Shown: positions 25,059 to 32,819 of the stretch, piece by piece
How positions within the stretch are numbered: position 1 is the stretch's first letter
Layout of the letters: each line of letters opens with the position of its first letter
Assembly: GCF_014650035.1 (NCBI RefSeq)
Contig: NZ_BMUE01000011.1
Location: forward strand, 1-64,000
Reading direction: 5' to 3'
Source of the DNA: Streptomyces lucensis JCM 4490
GTDB taxonomy: Bacteria; Actinomycetota; Actinomycetes; Streptomycetales; Streptomycetaceae
DNA length: 64,000 nt
Notes under the pieces: generated by a model
What the model was told of the DNA's origin: nothing
Database searches by the model: none
Seen by the model: the letters and a program-made list of their open reading frames with translations, nothing else
Translations under genes and position numbers: made by a program

Positions 25059-27273
25059 GCCGGCGCCTCCGGGCGTCTATGAGCATCTCCTGGACGTTGC
25101 GCAGGGGCTGGCCGTCCGGGTCGGCCGCGTGCCGCGTCCACTCGCCGTCCGGGCCGAGGTGCCAGGACGCGGTGCCGTCGGACATGCCGGTGTCCAGCAG
25201 CCGGTTCAGGGCCGCGCGGTGGGCGGGGTCGACGACCCGGACCAGCGCTTCTATCCGGCGGTCGAGGTTGCGGTGCATCATGTCGGCGCTGCCGATCCAC
25301 ACCTCGGGTTCGCCGCCGTTGCCGAAGGCGAACACCCGGGAGTGCTCCAGGAAGCGGCCGAGGATGGAGCGGACCCGGATGTTGTCCGACAGGCCCGCCA
25401 CGCCGGGGCGGACGGCGCAGATGCCGCGTACCCAGACGTCGACGGGCACGCCCGCCTGGGAGGCCCGGTAGAGGGCGTCGATGACCGCCTCGTCGACCAT
25501 CGAGTTGACCTTGATGCGGACGAAGGCGGGACGGCCCGCCCGGTGGTGCTGGATCTCCTTGTTGATCCGTGCGACCAGTCCGTCCCGCAGGGACTTGGGG
25601 GCGACGAGGAGCCGGCGGTAGGTCTCGCGGCGGGAGTAGCCGGAGAGGCGGTTGAAGAGGTCGGAGAGGTCGGCGCCGACCTGCGGGTCGGCCGTCAGCA
25701 GGCCGAGGTCCTCGTAGAGGCGGGCCGTCTTGGGGTGGTAGTTGCCGGTGCCGACGTGGCTGTAGCGGCGCAGGGTCTCGCCCTCCTGGCGGACCACCAG
25801 GGACAGCTTGCAGTGCGTCTTCAGGCCGACCAGGCCGTAGACGACGTGGCAGCCGGCCTCCTCCAGCTTGCGCGCCCACTTGATGTTGGCGTGCTCGTCG
25901 AAGCGGGCCTTGATCTCGACCAGGACGAGGACCTGCTTGCCGGACTCGGCGGCGTCGATGAGCGCGTCGACTATGGGGGAGTCGCCGGAGGTGCGGTACA
26001 GGGTCTGCTTGATGGCGAGGACGTCCGGGTCGGCGGCGGCCTGCTCCAGGAAGGCCTGGACGGAGGTGGAGAAGCTGTCGTAGGGGTGGTGCAGCAGGAC
26101 GTCCCGGGCGCGCAGGGCCGCGAAGATGTCCGGCGCGGACGCCGACTCGACCTCGGCGAGGTCGCGGTGGGTGCCGGCGACGAACTTGGGGTACTTCAGC
26201 TCCGGCCGGTCGAGGCTGTGGATGCGGAAGAGGCCGGTGAGGTCGAGCGGGCCGGGCAGCGGGTACACCTCCGCCTCGGAGATCTTCAGCTCGCGTACCA
26301 GCAGGTCCAGCACCTCGCGGTCGATCGACTCCTCGACCTCCAGGCGCACCGGCGGGCCGAAGCGGCGCCGCATGAGTTCCTTCTCCAGGGCCTGCAGGAG
26401 GTTCTCGGTGTCGTCCTCCTCGACCTCCAGGTCCTCGTTGCGGGTGAGCCGGAAGGCGTGGTGCTCCAGCACCTCCATGCCCGGGAACAGCTCTTCGAGG
26501 TGGGCGGCGATGACGTCCTCGATGGGCACGTACCGGCCGGGGGAGCTCTCCAGGAAGCGGGACAGCAGCGGCGGGACCTTCACGCGCGCGAAGTGCCTGT
26601 GGCCGCTGACCGGGTTGCGTACGACGACGGCCAGGTTCAGGGAGAGGCCGGAGATGTACGGGAAGGGGTGGGCCGGGTCGACCGCCAGCGGGGTGAGGAC
26701 GGGGAAGATCTGGTGGCGGAAGAGGGTGAACAGGCGCGCCTGCTCCTTCTCCGTCAGCTCGTTCCAGCGGACCAGGTGGATGCCCTCCTCGGCGAGTGCC
26801 GGGGCGACGTCCTCGTGGTAGCAGGCGGCGTGCCGGGCCATGAGCTCGCGGGAGCGGGCCCAGATCATCTCCAGGACCTCGCGGGGCTGGAGGCCGGAGG
26901 CCGAGCGGGTGGCGACGCCGGTGGCGATGCGGCGCTTGAGGCCGGCCACGCGGACCATGAAGAACTCGTCCAGGTTGCTGGCGAAGATCGCGAGGAAGTT
27001 GGCGCGTTCCAGCAGCGGGGTGTTCGGGTCCTCGGCCAGTTCCAGGACGCGCTCGTTGAAAGCGAGCCAGCTGCGTTCCCGGTCGAGGAACCGCCCCTGC
27101 GGCAGTGGTGCCCCCTCGGCCTGCGACTCCTCGTAGGCGTCGAGGTCGGCGTCGATGTCCGGTTCGAGATCGGAGACCGCCGCCGACACGGCATGCTGGC
27201 GGTGCGCGGCGATGGAGCCCACGGAGGGCTGGACGTGCTGGACCTCTGCTGCCTGGGTGTCTTGCTGGCTCAT
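25039..27273 (-). CDS. ppk: Polyphosphate kinase 1
   Basis: A 744-aa enzyme that reversibly makes polyphosphate from ATP. Domain order is N (from RFLDRERSWLAFNERVLELA), H, then C1 and C2. The autophosphorylated His region shows YSHVGTGNYHPKTARLYED and the phospholipase-D-like core shows IKVNSMVDEAVIDALYRAS. The start is uncertain. ATG at 27273 has GGAAG upstream and gives MSQQDTQAAEV. An in-frame ATG at 27396 would add 41 Pro-rich residues but lacks a ribosome site. First gene of the ppk-CHAD-NUDIX operon. Confidence 0.95.
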   Translation of the reverse strand: MSQQDTQAAEVQHVQPSVGSIAAHRQHAVSAAVSDLEPDIDADLDAYEESQAEGAPLPQGRFLDRERSWLAFNERVLELAEDPNTPLLERANFLAIFASNLDEFFMVRVAGLKRRIATGVATRSASGLQPREVLEMIWARSRELMARHAACYHEDVAPALAEEGIHLVRWNELTEKEQARLFTLFRHQIFPVLTPLAVDPAHPFPYISGLSLNLAVVVRNPVSGHRHFARVKVPPLLSRFLESSPGRYVPIEDVIAAHLEELFPGMEVLEHHAFRLTRNEDLEVEEDDTENLLQALEKELMRRRFGPPVRLEVEESIDREVLDLLVRELKISEAEVYPLPGPLDLTGLFRIHSLDRPELKYPKFVAGTHRDLAEVESASAPDIFAALRARDVLLHHPYDSFSTSVQAFLEQAAADPDVLAIKQTLYRTSGDSPIVDALIDAAESGKQVLVLVEIKARFDEHANIKWARKLEEAGCHVVYGLVGLKTHCKLSLVVRQEGETLRRYSHVGTGNYHPKTARLYEDLGLLTADPQVGADLSDLFNRLSGYSRRETYRRLLVAPKSLRDGLVARINKEIQHHRAGRPAFVRIKVNSMVDEAVIDALYRASQAGVPVDVWVRGICAVRPGVAGLSDNIRVRSILGRFLEHSRVFAFGNGGEPEVWIGSADMMHRNLDRRIEALVRVVDPAHRAALNRLLDTGMSDGTASWHLGPDGEWTRHAADPDGQPLRNVQEMLIDARRRRRGTATP

Positions 27274-27396
27274 GACCCCATTCTTCCGCGCCGGGGGCGT
27301 CACAGGCGCGTCGGAACGTGCGGGCGGTAGCGTCACGACCCCGTTCTGCGCGCGCCCCGCGGGGGGCGGCGAAGGCTCTGGCACGGCGGGCTTCAT

Positions 27397-27705
27397 TGGC
27401 CGAGCGTCGCAAGCCTGTCTGAATCGATGGTTACGGAGACATGACGTGCGGGATAGCGCGGGGCGGCTCGGCGGGTGACGGCGTCGCGAAAGCGACGGTT
27501 TCCGGCACCGGGGCCACGGTCCGGCCCGTGGCGCTCCCGCGGGTGACCGGCGGCCGGGCGGGGGGTGGGTTGCCCCGCCGGCGCCCGGACGGCCCCGGTG
27601 ATCGGCGGGGCGGGGACGGAGGGCACGGCGGCGGGCCGCTCGGGCGGCGCTAGGAGGGGCGGCCGTCGGGGCGGCCGCCCCGACGGCCGCCGTCACGCGG
27701 CACGA
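27397..27705. other. ppk upstream region
   Basis: A 309-bp non-coding stretch between the farther ppk start and the mshD stop. It contains the mshD terminator palindrome at 27658-27691. On the minus strand GTCATGTCTCC and GTAACCATCGA (about 27430-27451) lie 11 bp apart and resemble weak PHO-box units, which would fit phosphate control of ppk. The rest is GC-rich without recognisable structure. Confidence 0.45.
27658..27691. terminator. 34-bp palindrome, mshD terminator
   Basis: Perfect self-complementary 17-bp arms beginning GGCGGCCGTC, located 15 bp beyond the mshD stop on its downstream side. There is no T-run, as is common for Streptomyces terminators. Confidence 0.75.
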
Positions 27706-28632
27706 TCAGGTTTCGCTGCGGTACATCAGGTCCGTCTCGTGCACCGTGAACCCCAGCCGCTCGTACACCGACACGGCCGCCTTGTTGTCGGCGTCCACGT
27801 AGAGCATGGCGGCCGGCAGCTGCTGGGCGGCCAGGTGGCGCAGGCCGATCGTGGTGAGGGCCTTGCCGAGCCCGCCACCCTGCTCGCCGGGCCGCACCCC
27901 GAGGACGTACACCTCGCCCAGCCCCTCCTCGGCGTGCACCTTGGTCCAGTGGAAGCCGACCAGTTCCCCGCGCCGCTCGGCCAGGAAGAACCCGGCCGGG
28001 TCGAACCACGGCTGGGCCTTGCGGTCGTCGAGGTCCCGCTGGGTCAGTGAGCCCTGCTCGGGGTGGTGGGCGAAGGCGGCCGCGTTGACCGCGAGCCAGG
28101 CCGGGTCGTCCTTGCCGGACACGAAGGTGCGCACGGTCACGCCCTCGGGCAGCCGGGGTTCGGGCAGCTCCAGGTCGGTCAACGGCCTGCGCATCTGGCG
28201 CAGTTCACGGAACAGGGTCAGGCCGAGGACCTGGGCGAGGTGCCGGGCGGCGGCGTGCCCGCCGTGCGCCCACACCCGCAGCCGCTTGTTGGAGGCGGCG
28301 AGCAGTGCCGAGCCGAGGGCCCGGCCGTGCCCGTGCCCGCGGTGCACGGGGTGGACGACCATCTCGGCGGCCGGTGCCTCCACCGGGTCGGTGTCCTCCA
28401 GCTGGGCGTAACCGACGAGTTCGCCGCCGGCGGTCAGCAGCAGGTGCGAGACGCCCTCGCGGGGGCCGCCGCGCAGCTGCAGCCGCCCCTGCTCGGACAC
28501 CGGCTGCTGTCCGTCGACCCCGGCGGCCTCGGCGAGCAGGGCGAGTACGGCCCCGGCCTGGTCGGGCGTGAGCGCGGAGAAGGTCTCGATGGAGCGGGCG
28601 GGGAAGGCCCGTACGGTGTCGTCGCTGCTCAT
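27706..28632 (-). CDS. mshD: Mycothiol synthase (tandem GNAT)
   Basis: A 308-aa enzyme that acetylates Cys-GlcN-Ins in the last step of mycothiol synthesis. Two GNAT domains are visible: the N-terminal one with VHPVHRGHGHGRALGSALL and the active C-terminal one with VLGVRPGEQGGGLGKALTTIGL and MLYVDADNKAAVSVYERLGF. Both the length and the ending HETDLMYRS match MshD. The ATG at 28632 has a TACCCT hexamer 7 nt upstream and no ribosome site, so it may be leaderless. Confidence 0.95.
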   Translation of the reverse strand: MSSDDTVRAFPARSIETFSALTPDQAGAVLALLAEAAGVDGQQPVSEQGRLQLRGGPREGVSHLLLTAGGELVGYAQLEDTDPVEAPAAEMVVHPVHRGHGHGRALGSALLAASNKRLRVWAHGGHAAARHLAQVLGLTLFRELRQMRRPLTDLELPEPRLPEGVTVRTFVSGKDDPAWLAVNAAAFAHHPEQGSLTQRDLDDRKAQPWFDPAGFFLAERRGELVGFHWTKVHAEEGLGEVYVLGVRPGEQGGGLGKALTTIGLRHLAAQQLPAAMLYVDADNKAAVSVYERLGFTVHETDLMYRSET

Positions 28633-28802
28633 GCGTACGAGGGTACGGGGCGGGCGGGGCGAAGTGCCGACAGCGCGGCGCGCAAAGAAAACGGCAAAGG
28701 GAAACCAGGATGTAACCATGAACCCCCTGTCGCGCTACGCGCGTTGACCTTAGGCTGCGCCGAGCCGCCCACTGACCGGAAACCGACCCACAGGGGGGTC
28801 CC

Positions 28803-30596
28803 ATGCCAGCCGCACCCCGGCGCACCAGACGCCGTGCCACCGCGCTCCTCGCGGCCACCGCCGCGCTCACCACCGCGGCCGCCCTGGCCGCCGCACTGCC
28901 CGCGCAGGCGCACTCCGGCAAGGGCGGGCACGGCCGTCCCGGCCGTTACCAGGACGTCCAGCTGCTGTCCTTCAACGACCTGCACGGCAATCTGGAGCCC
29001 CCGTCCGGCTCCTCGGGCCGGGTCAGCGAACTCCAGCCGGACGGCACGACGAAGACCGTCGACGCGGGCGGCGTCGAGTACCTCGCCTCCCACCTGCGCT
29101 CGGCCCGCGCGGGCCACCCGTACTCGATCACCGCGGCCGGCGGCGACATGGTCGGCGCCTCCCCGATGCTGTCGGGCCTCTTCCACGACGAGCCGACCAT
29201 CGAGGCGCTCAACAAGCTGAAGCTGGACGTCACCTCGGTCGGCAACCACGAGTTCGACGAGGGCGCCGGGGAGCTGGCCCGTCTGCAGAACGGCGGCTGC
29301 CACCCCACGGACGGCTGCTACACCGACAAGGAGTTCAAGGGCGCCGACTTCCCGTACCTGACCGCGAACGTCCTGGACGAGAAGACGAAGCGGCCGATCC
29401 TGAAGCCGTACTGGGTCTGGAAGAAGAAGGACGTCAAGATCGGGTTCATCGGCGTCACCCTCGAAGGGACCCCGAACGTCGTCTCCGCCGACGGCGTCAA
29501 GGGCCTGGCCTTCAAGGACGAGGTCGAGACGATCGACAAGTACGCCAAGGTGCTCCAGCGCCAGGGCGTGCAGTCGATCGTCGCGCTGGTCCACGAGGGC
29601 GGCTTCCCGGCCTCCGGCGCCTACAACTACGACTGCGACTCCCCGGGCGCGGGCGCCGGCATCTCCGGCCCGATCGTGGACATCGCGAAGAACGTCACGC
29701 CGGCCGTCGACGCCCTCGTCACCGGTCACACGCACAACGCGTACGTCTGCGACATCCCCGACCCGTCCGGCCGGCCCCGCATGGTCACCTCGGCGGCCTC
29801 CTTCGGCCGGCTGTACACCGACACCACGCTGACCTACGACCGCCGCACCGGCGACATCGCCCGCACGGCGGTGAAGTCGGCGAACCGCGTGGTCACCCGG
29901 GACGTGCCCAAGGCGCCGGACATGACGGACCTGATCGCCCGCTGGAACACCCTGGCCGCCCCGATCGGCAACCGTCCCATCGGCTACATCTCCGCCGACA
30001 TCGGCAACACCGGCACGGAGTCCCCGATGGGCGACCTGATCGCCGACGCGCAGCTCGCGTACGGCAGGGAGCTGGACCCGAGGACCAGCCTGGCGCTGAT
30101 GAACCCGGGCGGGGTGCGCGCCGGCCTGACCTACGCGGCCAAGGGCGCCGAGGGCGACGGTGTCGTCACCTACGCCGAGGGCTTCACGGTCCAGCCGTTC
30201 GCCAACACGGTGAACCTCCAGGACTTCACCGGCGCCCAGCTCGTCCAGGTGCTCAAGGAGCAGGTCAGCGGGTCCAACGCGGCCGCGCCGAAGATCCTCC
30301 AGCCGTCCGCGAACCTCACCTACACCCTGGACCTGACCAAGTCCGGCGCAGACCGCGTGGTCACGGACTCCATCCGCCTGAACGGTGCCGCGGTCGACCC
30401 GGCGGCCACCTACCGGGTCGCCACCAACAGCTTCCTCGCGGGCGGCGGCGACGGCTTCCCGACGCTGGGCCAGGGCACGAACGACCTGGTCGGCGCCGAC
30501 GACCTGGCGGCCCTGGAGAAGTACCTGACGGCGAACTCGTCGGCCGCGAACCCGATCGCCCCGCCGAAGGCGGACCGGATCTCGGTCGTCCAGTAA
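28803..30596 (+). CDS. Secreted 5'-nucleotidase/2',3'-cyclic phosphodiesterase
   Basis: A 597-aa exported phosphoesterase. The signal peptide is basic (RRTRRRATALL) and cleaves near AQA-HS (about residue 36). The N-terminal metallophosphatase domain has the two-metal motifs SFNDLHGNL, GGDMVGASP, GNHEFDEG, LVHEGG and VTGHTHNAY. The 5_nucleotid_C domain (about 385-590) has GNTGTESPMGDLIADA, LMNPGGVRAG and NSFLAGGGDGFPTLGQG. It releases phosphate and nucleosides from extracellular nucleotides, which fits the phosphate genes nearby. ATG at 28803 follows the G-run AGGGGGGT. Confidence 0.95.
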   Translation: MPAAPRRTRRRATALLAATAALTTAAALAAALPAQAHSGKGGHGRPGRYQDVQLLSFNDLHGNLEPPSGSSGRVSELQPDGTTKTVDAGGVEYLASHLRSARAGHPYSITAAGGDMVGASPMLSGLFHDEPTIEALNKLKLDVTSVGNHEFDEGAGELARLQNGGCHPTDGCYTDKEFKGADFPYLTANVLDEKTKRPILKPYWVWKKKDVKIGFIGVTLEGTPNVVSADGVKGLAFKDEVETIDKYAKVLQRQGVQSIVALVHEGGFPASGAYNYDCDSPGAGAGISGPIVDIAKNVTPAVDALVTGHTHNAYVCDIPDPSGRPRMVTSAASFGRLYTDTTLTYDRRTGDIARTAVKSANRVVTRDVPKAPDMTDLIARWNTLAAPIGNRPIGYISADIGNTGTESPMGDLIADAQLAYGRELDPRTSLALMNPGGVRAGLTYAAKGAEGDGVVTYAEGFTVQPFANTVNLQDFTGAQLVQVLKEQVSGSNAAAPKILQPSANLTYTLDLTKSGADRVVTDSIRLNGAAVDPAATYRVATNSFLAGGGDGFPTLGQGTNDLVGADDLAALEKYLTANSSAANPIAPPKADRISVVQ

Positions 30597-30616
30597 CCGC
30601 TCACCCGTGCGTTATC

Positions 30617-30651
30617 GCGATGCCCCTGGGAGCTCCTCCCGGGGGCATCGC
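30617..30651. terminator. Terminator of the 5'-nucleotidase gene
   Basis: 16-bp arms starting GCGATGCCCC and ending GGGGCATCGC with a 3-nt loop and one G-T pair, 20 bp after the stop. Confidence 0.85.
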
Positions 30652-30670
30652 CGTCCTCCTTCCCGCGCGG

Positions 30671-30865
30671 TCAGGAGGCGGTGGGTGTCCAGTCGCCCAG
30701 CCAGTCGGCGACCTCCTGCCGGGCGGCCTGGGCGTCGGTCAGCTGGGGGCGGTCCGTGCCGGCCGTGCCCGCACCGGCGCCGGTGTTCCGGTACTCGGCG
30801 AAGCGGTCGTCCTTCCAGGAGAAGCCGCTCATGTCGGTCCACGGGGTTTTCCTGACGGCTGGATC
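30671..30865 (-). pseudogene. C-terminal remnant of a secreted pectinesterase
   Basis: Reading the minus strand gives, without a stop, PWTDMSGFSWKD, then RFAEYRNTG, then DRPQLTDAQA and a final WLGDWTPTAS. This is the conserved C-terminus of bacterial pectinesterases (the family reads W-x-D-ARF-x-EY-x-NTGPGA and RPQL). All catalytic parts are missing. The frame is fused at its upstream end to the antisense frame of the NmrA-like gene, whose stop is at 30864. The 53-aa piece from the internal ATG (30832) has no ribosome site. I take it as a decayed gene truncated when the neighbouring DNA was inserted or deleted. Confidence 0.7.
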
Positions 30866-31751
30866 AGCCCGGCGTGCCCGGCCCCTGACGGCCCAGCAGC
30901 CCCGCCCAGTCCTGCGCGAGGGCCCAGTCGGTGAAGGAGTGCCAGCCGACCTCGGGGTAGGCGCGGCGCAGGGCGCTCACGTCCACGTCGAGGCCGGTGC
31001 CGGTGAAGTAGGCGAACATCGCCGCCAGGTCGGCGGAGCGGGTGCGGACGTGGTCGAGGGGGACCTCCTGGTGGGTGACGGCAGTGCCGGTGGCCTCCGC
31101 CAGGGCGGCCGCGATCTGTTCGGGGGTGCACTCGTCGGAGGCGATGTCGATGCGGCGGCCCGTGAACTCGTCGCGGCGCAGGAGGACGAGCGCGGCGAAC
31201 GCGCCGATGTCGGCCGCGGGGATGAGGGTGAGCGGCCGGCCGGCCGGCATGGGCCAGGCGAAGGCGCCCTCGCGCAGCCCGTCGAGGGTCCAGCCGCTCG
31301 TGTAGTTGTCCATGAACGCGGCCGGGGCGATCACCGTCCAGGGCACGCCGCAGGCGCGCAGGTGCCGCTCGACCGCGTGCTTGCTCTCGTAGTGCGGGAC
31401 GCCGGTGCCGCGGTCGGCGTGGGCGGCGGAGGTGAGCACGACGTGCCCGAGGCGGGCGGCCGCCGCGGCGTCGACCAGGGCCCTGCCCTGTCGTGTCTCG
31501 GTACCGGTGTCGGTGCCGAACGGGGTGGTGACCGCGAAGAGCGCGTCGGCGCCGGCGAGGGCCGCGTCGAGGGAGGCGCGGTCGTCGAAGTCGGCGTGCC
31601 GGACGTCTGCCCCGAGGCGGCGCAGTGCCTCGGCGGCGGGTGAGCCGGGGTGGCGGGTGAGGGCGCGGACGCGATGGCCGGCGGCCAGCAGGGAACGGGC
31701 GGTCGCTCCGCCCTGGGCGCCGGTCGCGCCGGTGACGGCGATGGTGGGCAT
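30864..31751 (-). CDS. NmrA-like NAD(P)H-binding oxidoreductase
   Basis: A 295-aa atypical SDR. The Rossmann motif is GATGAQGGATARSLL (about 8-22) and there is no YxxxK pair in the usual place; the HYESKHAVE segment (about 118-126) may substitute. AFMDNYTSGW and the C-terminal DVSALRRAYPEVGW are family-typical. Such proteins act as redox sensors or quinone/isoflavone-type reductases. It is divergent from a marR gene across a perfect 27-bp palindrome, so it is probably induced by a phenolic or electrophile. Confidence 0.9.
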   Translation of the reverse strand: MPTIAVTGATGAQGGATARSLLAAGHRVRALTRHPGSPAAEALRRLGADVRHADFDDRASLDAALAGADALFAVTTPFGTDTGTETRQGRALVDAAAAARLGHVVLTSAAHADRGTGVPHYESKHAVERHLRACGVPWTVIAPAAFMDNYTSGWTLDGLREGAFAWPMPAGRPLTLIPAADIGAFAALVLLRRDEFTGRRIDIASDECTPEQIAAALAEATGTAVTHQEVPLDHVRTRSADLAAMFAYFTGTGLDVDVSALRRAYPEVGWHSFTDWALAQDWAGLLGRQGPGTPG

Positions 31752-31777
31752 GGGTCTCCCCCGGTGGATAGTGTTGT

Positions 31778-31804
31778 TGCGTGACGCATCAGCTGCGTCA
31801 CGCA
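31778..31804. promoter_or_regulatory. Palindromic operator between NmrA-like and MarR genes
   Basis: Perfect 11-bp inverted repeat TGCGTGACGCA-N5-TGCGTCACGCA in the 107-bp divergent intergenic region. It is the probable binding site of the adjacent MarR protein controlling both genes. Confidence 0.85.
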
Positions 31805-31858
31805 GGAAATGGTACAGGTGAATCGCTGCGCCGTGCAGTGAATTTGGAGGGGCTTTCC

Positions 31859-32338
31859 ATGACGGACCCGAGCCGTGCCCGGCTGTACGAGGAGTTGTCC
31901 ATGGAGTCCCGCCGCTATCTGGCGGCGTACGTCCTCTTCAACCAGGCCGTCGCGGACCACCTGGGCCTGCACCCGACCGACGTGCAGGCGCTGAGCCTGC
32001 TGACGGCCGGGCCCGAGCCGCTCACGGTCCGGCAGATCGCCGACATGACGGGCCTCACCACCGGGTCGGCCACCCGTCTGGTGGACCGGCTCGAACGGGG
32101 CGGCTACGTCGCCCGGACACCCGACACGCACGACCGCCGCCGGGTGCTGGTCACCCCGGTGCCCGAGCGCGTCGCCCGCGTCACCGCGCTCTGGGACGAC
32201 CTCGGACGGACCTGGCGGACGATCCTCGACGACCACACCGAGGACGAGCTGAGGGCGATCACCCGGCACATGCGCCGGGCCAACGACCTCAGCCACACGC
32301 AGATCCAGTACCTGCGCTCCCTGCCTAAGCGGGACTGA
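31859..32338 (+). CDS. MarR-family transcriptional regulator
   Basis: A 159-aa winged-helix repressor. The recognition region is LTVRQIADMTGLTTGSATRLVDRLERGGYV (about 57-86) and the wing is RTPDTHDRRRVLVTPV, the usual MarR DxRxxxxxLT motif. I start at the ATG with GGAGGGG 7 nt upstream. An earlier in-frame ATG at 31781 lies inside the operator and is rejected. Divergent from the NmrA-like gene it presumably controls. Confidence 0.93.
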   Translation: MTDPSRARLYEELSMESRRYLAAYVLFNQAVADHLGLHPTDVQALSLLTAGPEPLTVRQIADMTGLTTGSATRLVDRLERGGYVARTPDTHDRRRVLVTPVPERVARVTALWDDLGRTWRTILDDHTEDELRAITRHMRRANDLSHTQIQYLRSLPKRD

Positions 32339-32819
32339 GCGGTCCGGCTGGCCGCGAGGGTCCGGCGGGGTCCGGCAGTCCGGCACGGTCCGGCGGGCCG
32401 GCTAACCGAGTTGGGGTGCCGGCCAGCCGGGCCGACGAACCGGTGCGCGCCTGGTCGACGAGCCGGTGCGCCTGACCGGTGAGCAGGTGCGCACCGGCCG
32501 ACGGGATCGGCCGGGTGTGGCGGCCGGCAGGTCCGCGCCCGGACGGCAGGGCTCGCGACCGGCGGCCCCCTGCGACCGGCCCGGCGGTCGAGCCTCCGGC
32601 CGTGCCGGCAGCCGGAACGGCCGGCCGCCCCGGCCTGGTCCGCCGACTCGGCCTGGCCGGCCGACTCGGGCAGCCGCGCCCGGCAGCCTGGTCGGGCCCA
32701 GCCGCGCGCGCAGGGCGGCCGAAGTGGCCGGCCGGTGCGGTCCGTGTCCGGTCGGCCGGGTTCGCGGGCGGGGCGGGAGGTTCAGAGGCCGGTCGGCCAG
32801 GGCGGGGCGGCCCGGCCGG
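32339..32819. repeat. Low-complexity GC-rich spacer with iterated CCGGC/GGCCGG units
   Basis: A 481-bp region between the MarR stop and the sensor-kinase stop. It is dominated by short irregular repeats: GTCCGGC with variants at 32358-32400, GCCGGC, CCGGTGCGC at 32440-32480, and GGCCGGCC further right. Frames stay open in all directions because of base composition, but no frame has a ribosome site or recognisable protein. I regard it as non-coding and repeat-expanded. Confidence 0.6.

Noticed and set aside
28690..28745. PHO box upstream of the 5'-nucleotidase
   Set aside because: GTTCATG and GTTACATCCTG on the minus strand are suggestive, but spacing is irregular (7 and 11 bp) and orientation is away from the gene.
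31781..31858. Earlier ATG for the MarR gene
   Set aside because: It lies within the palindromic operator; the ATG at 31859 has an ideal GGAGGGG.
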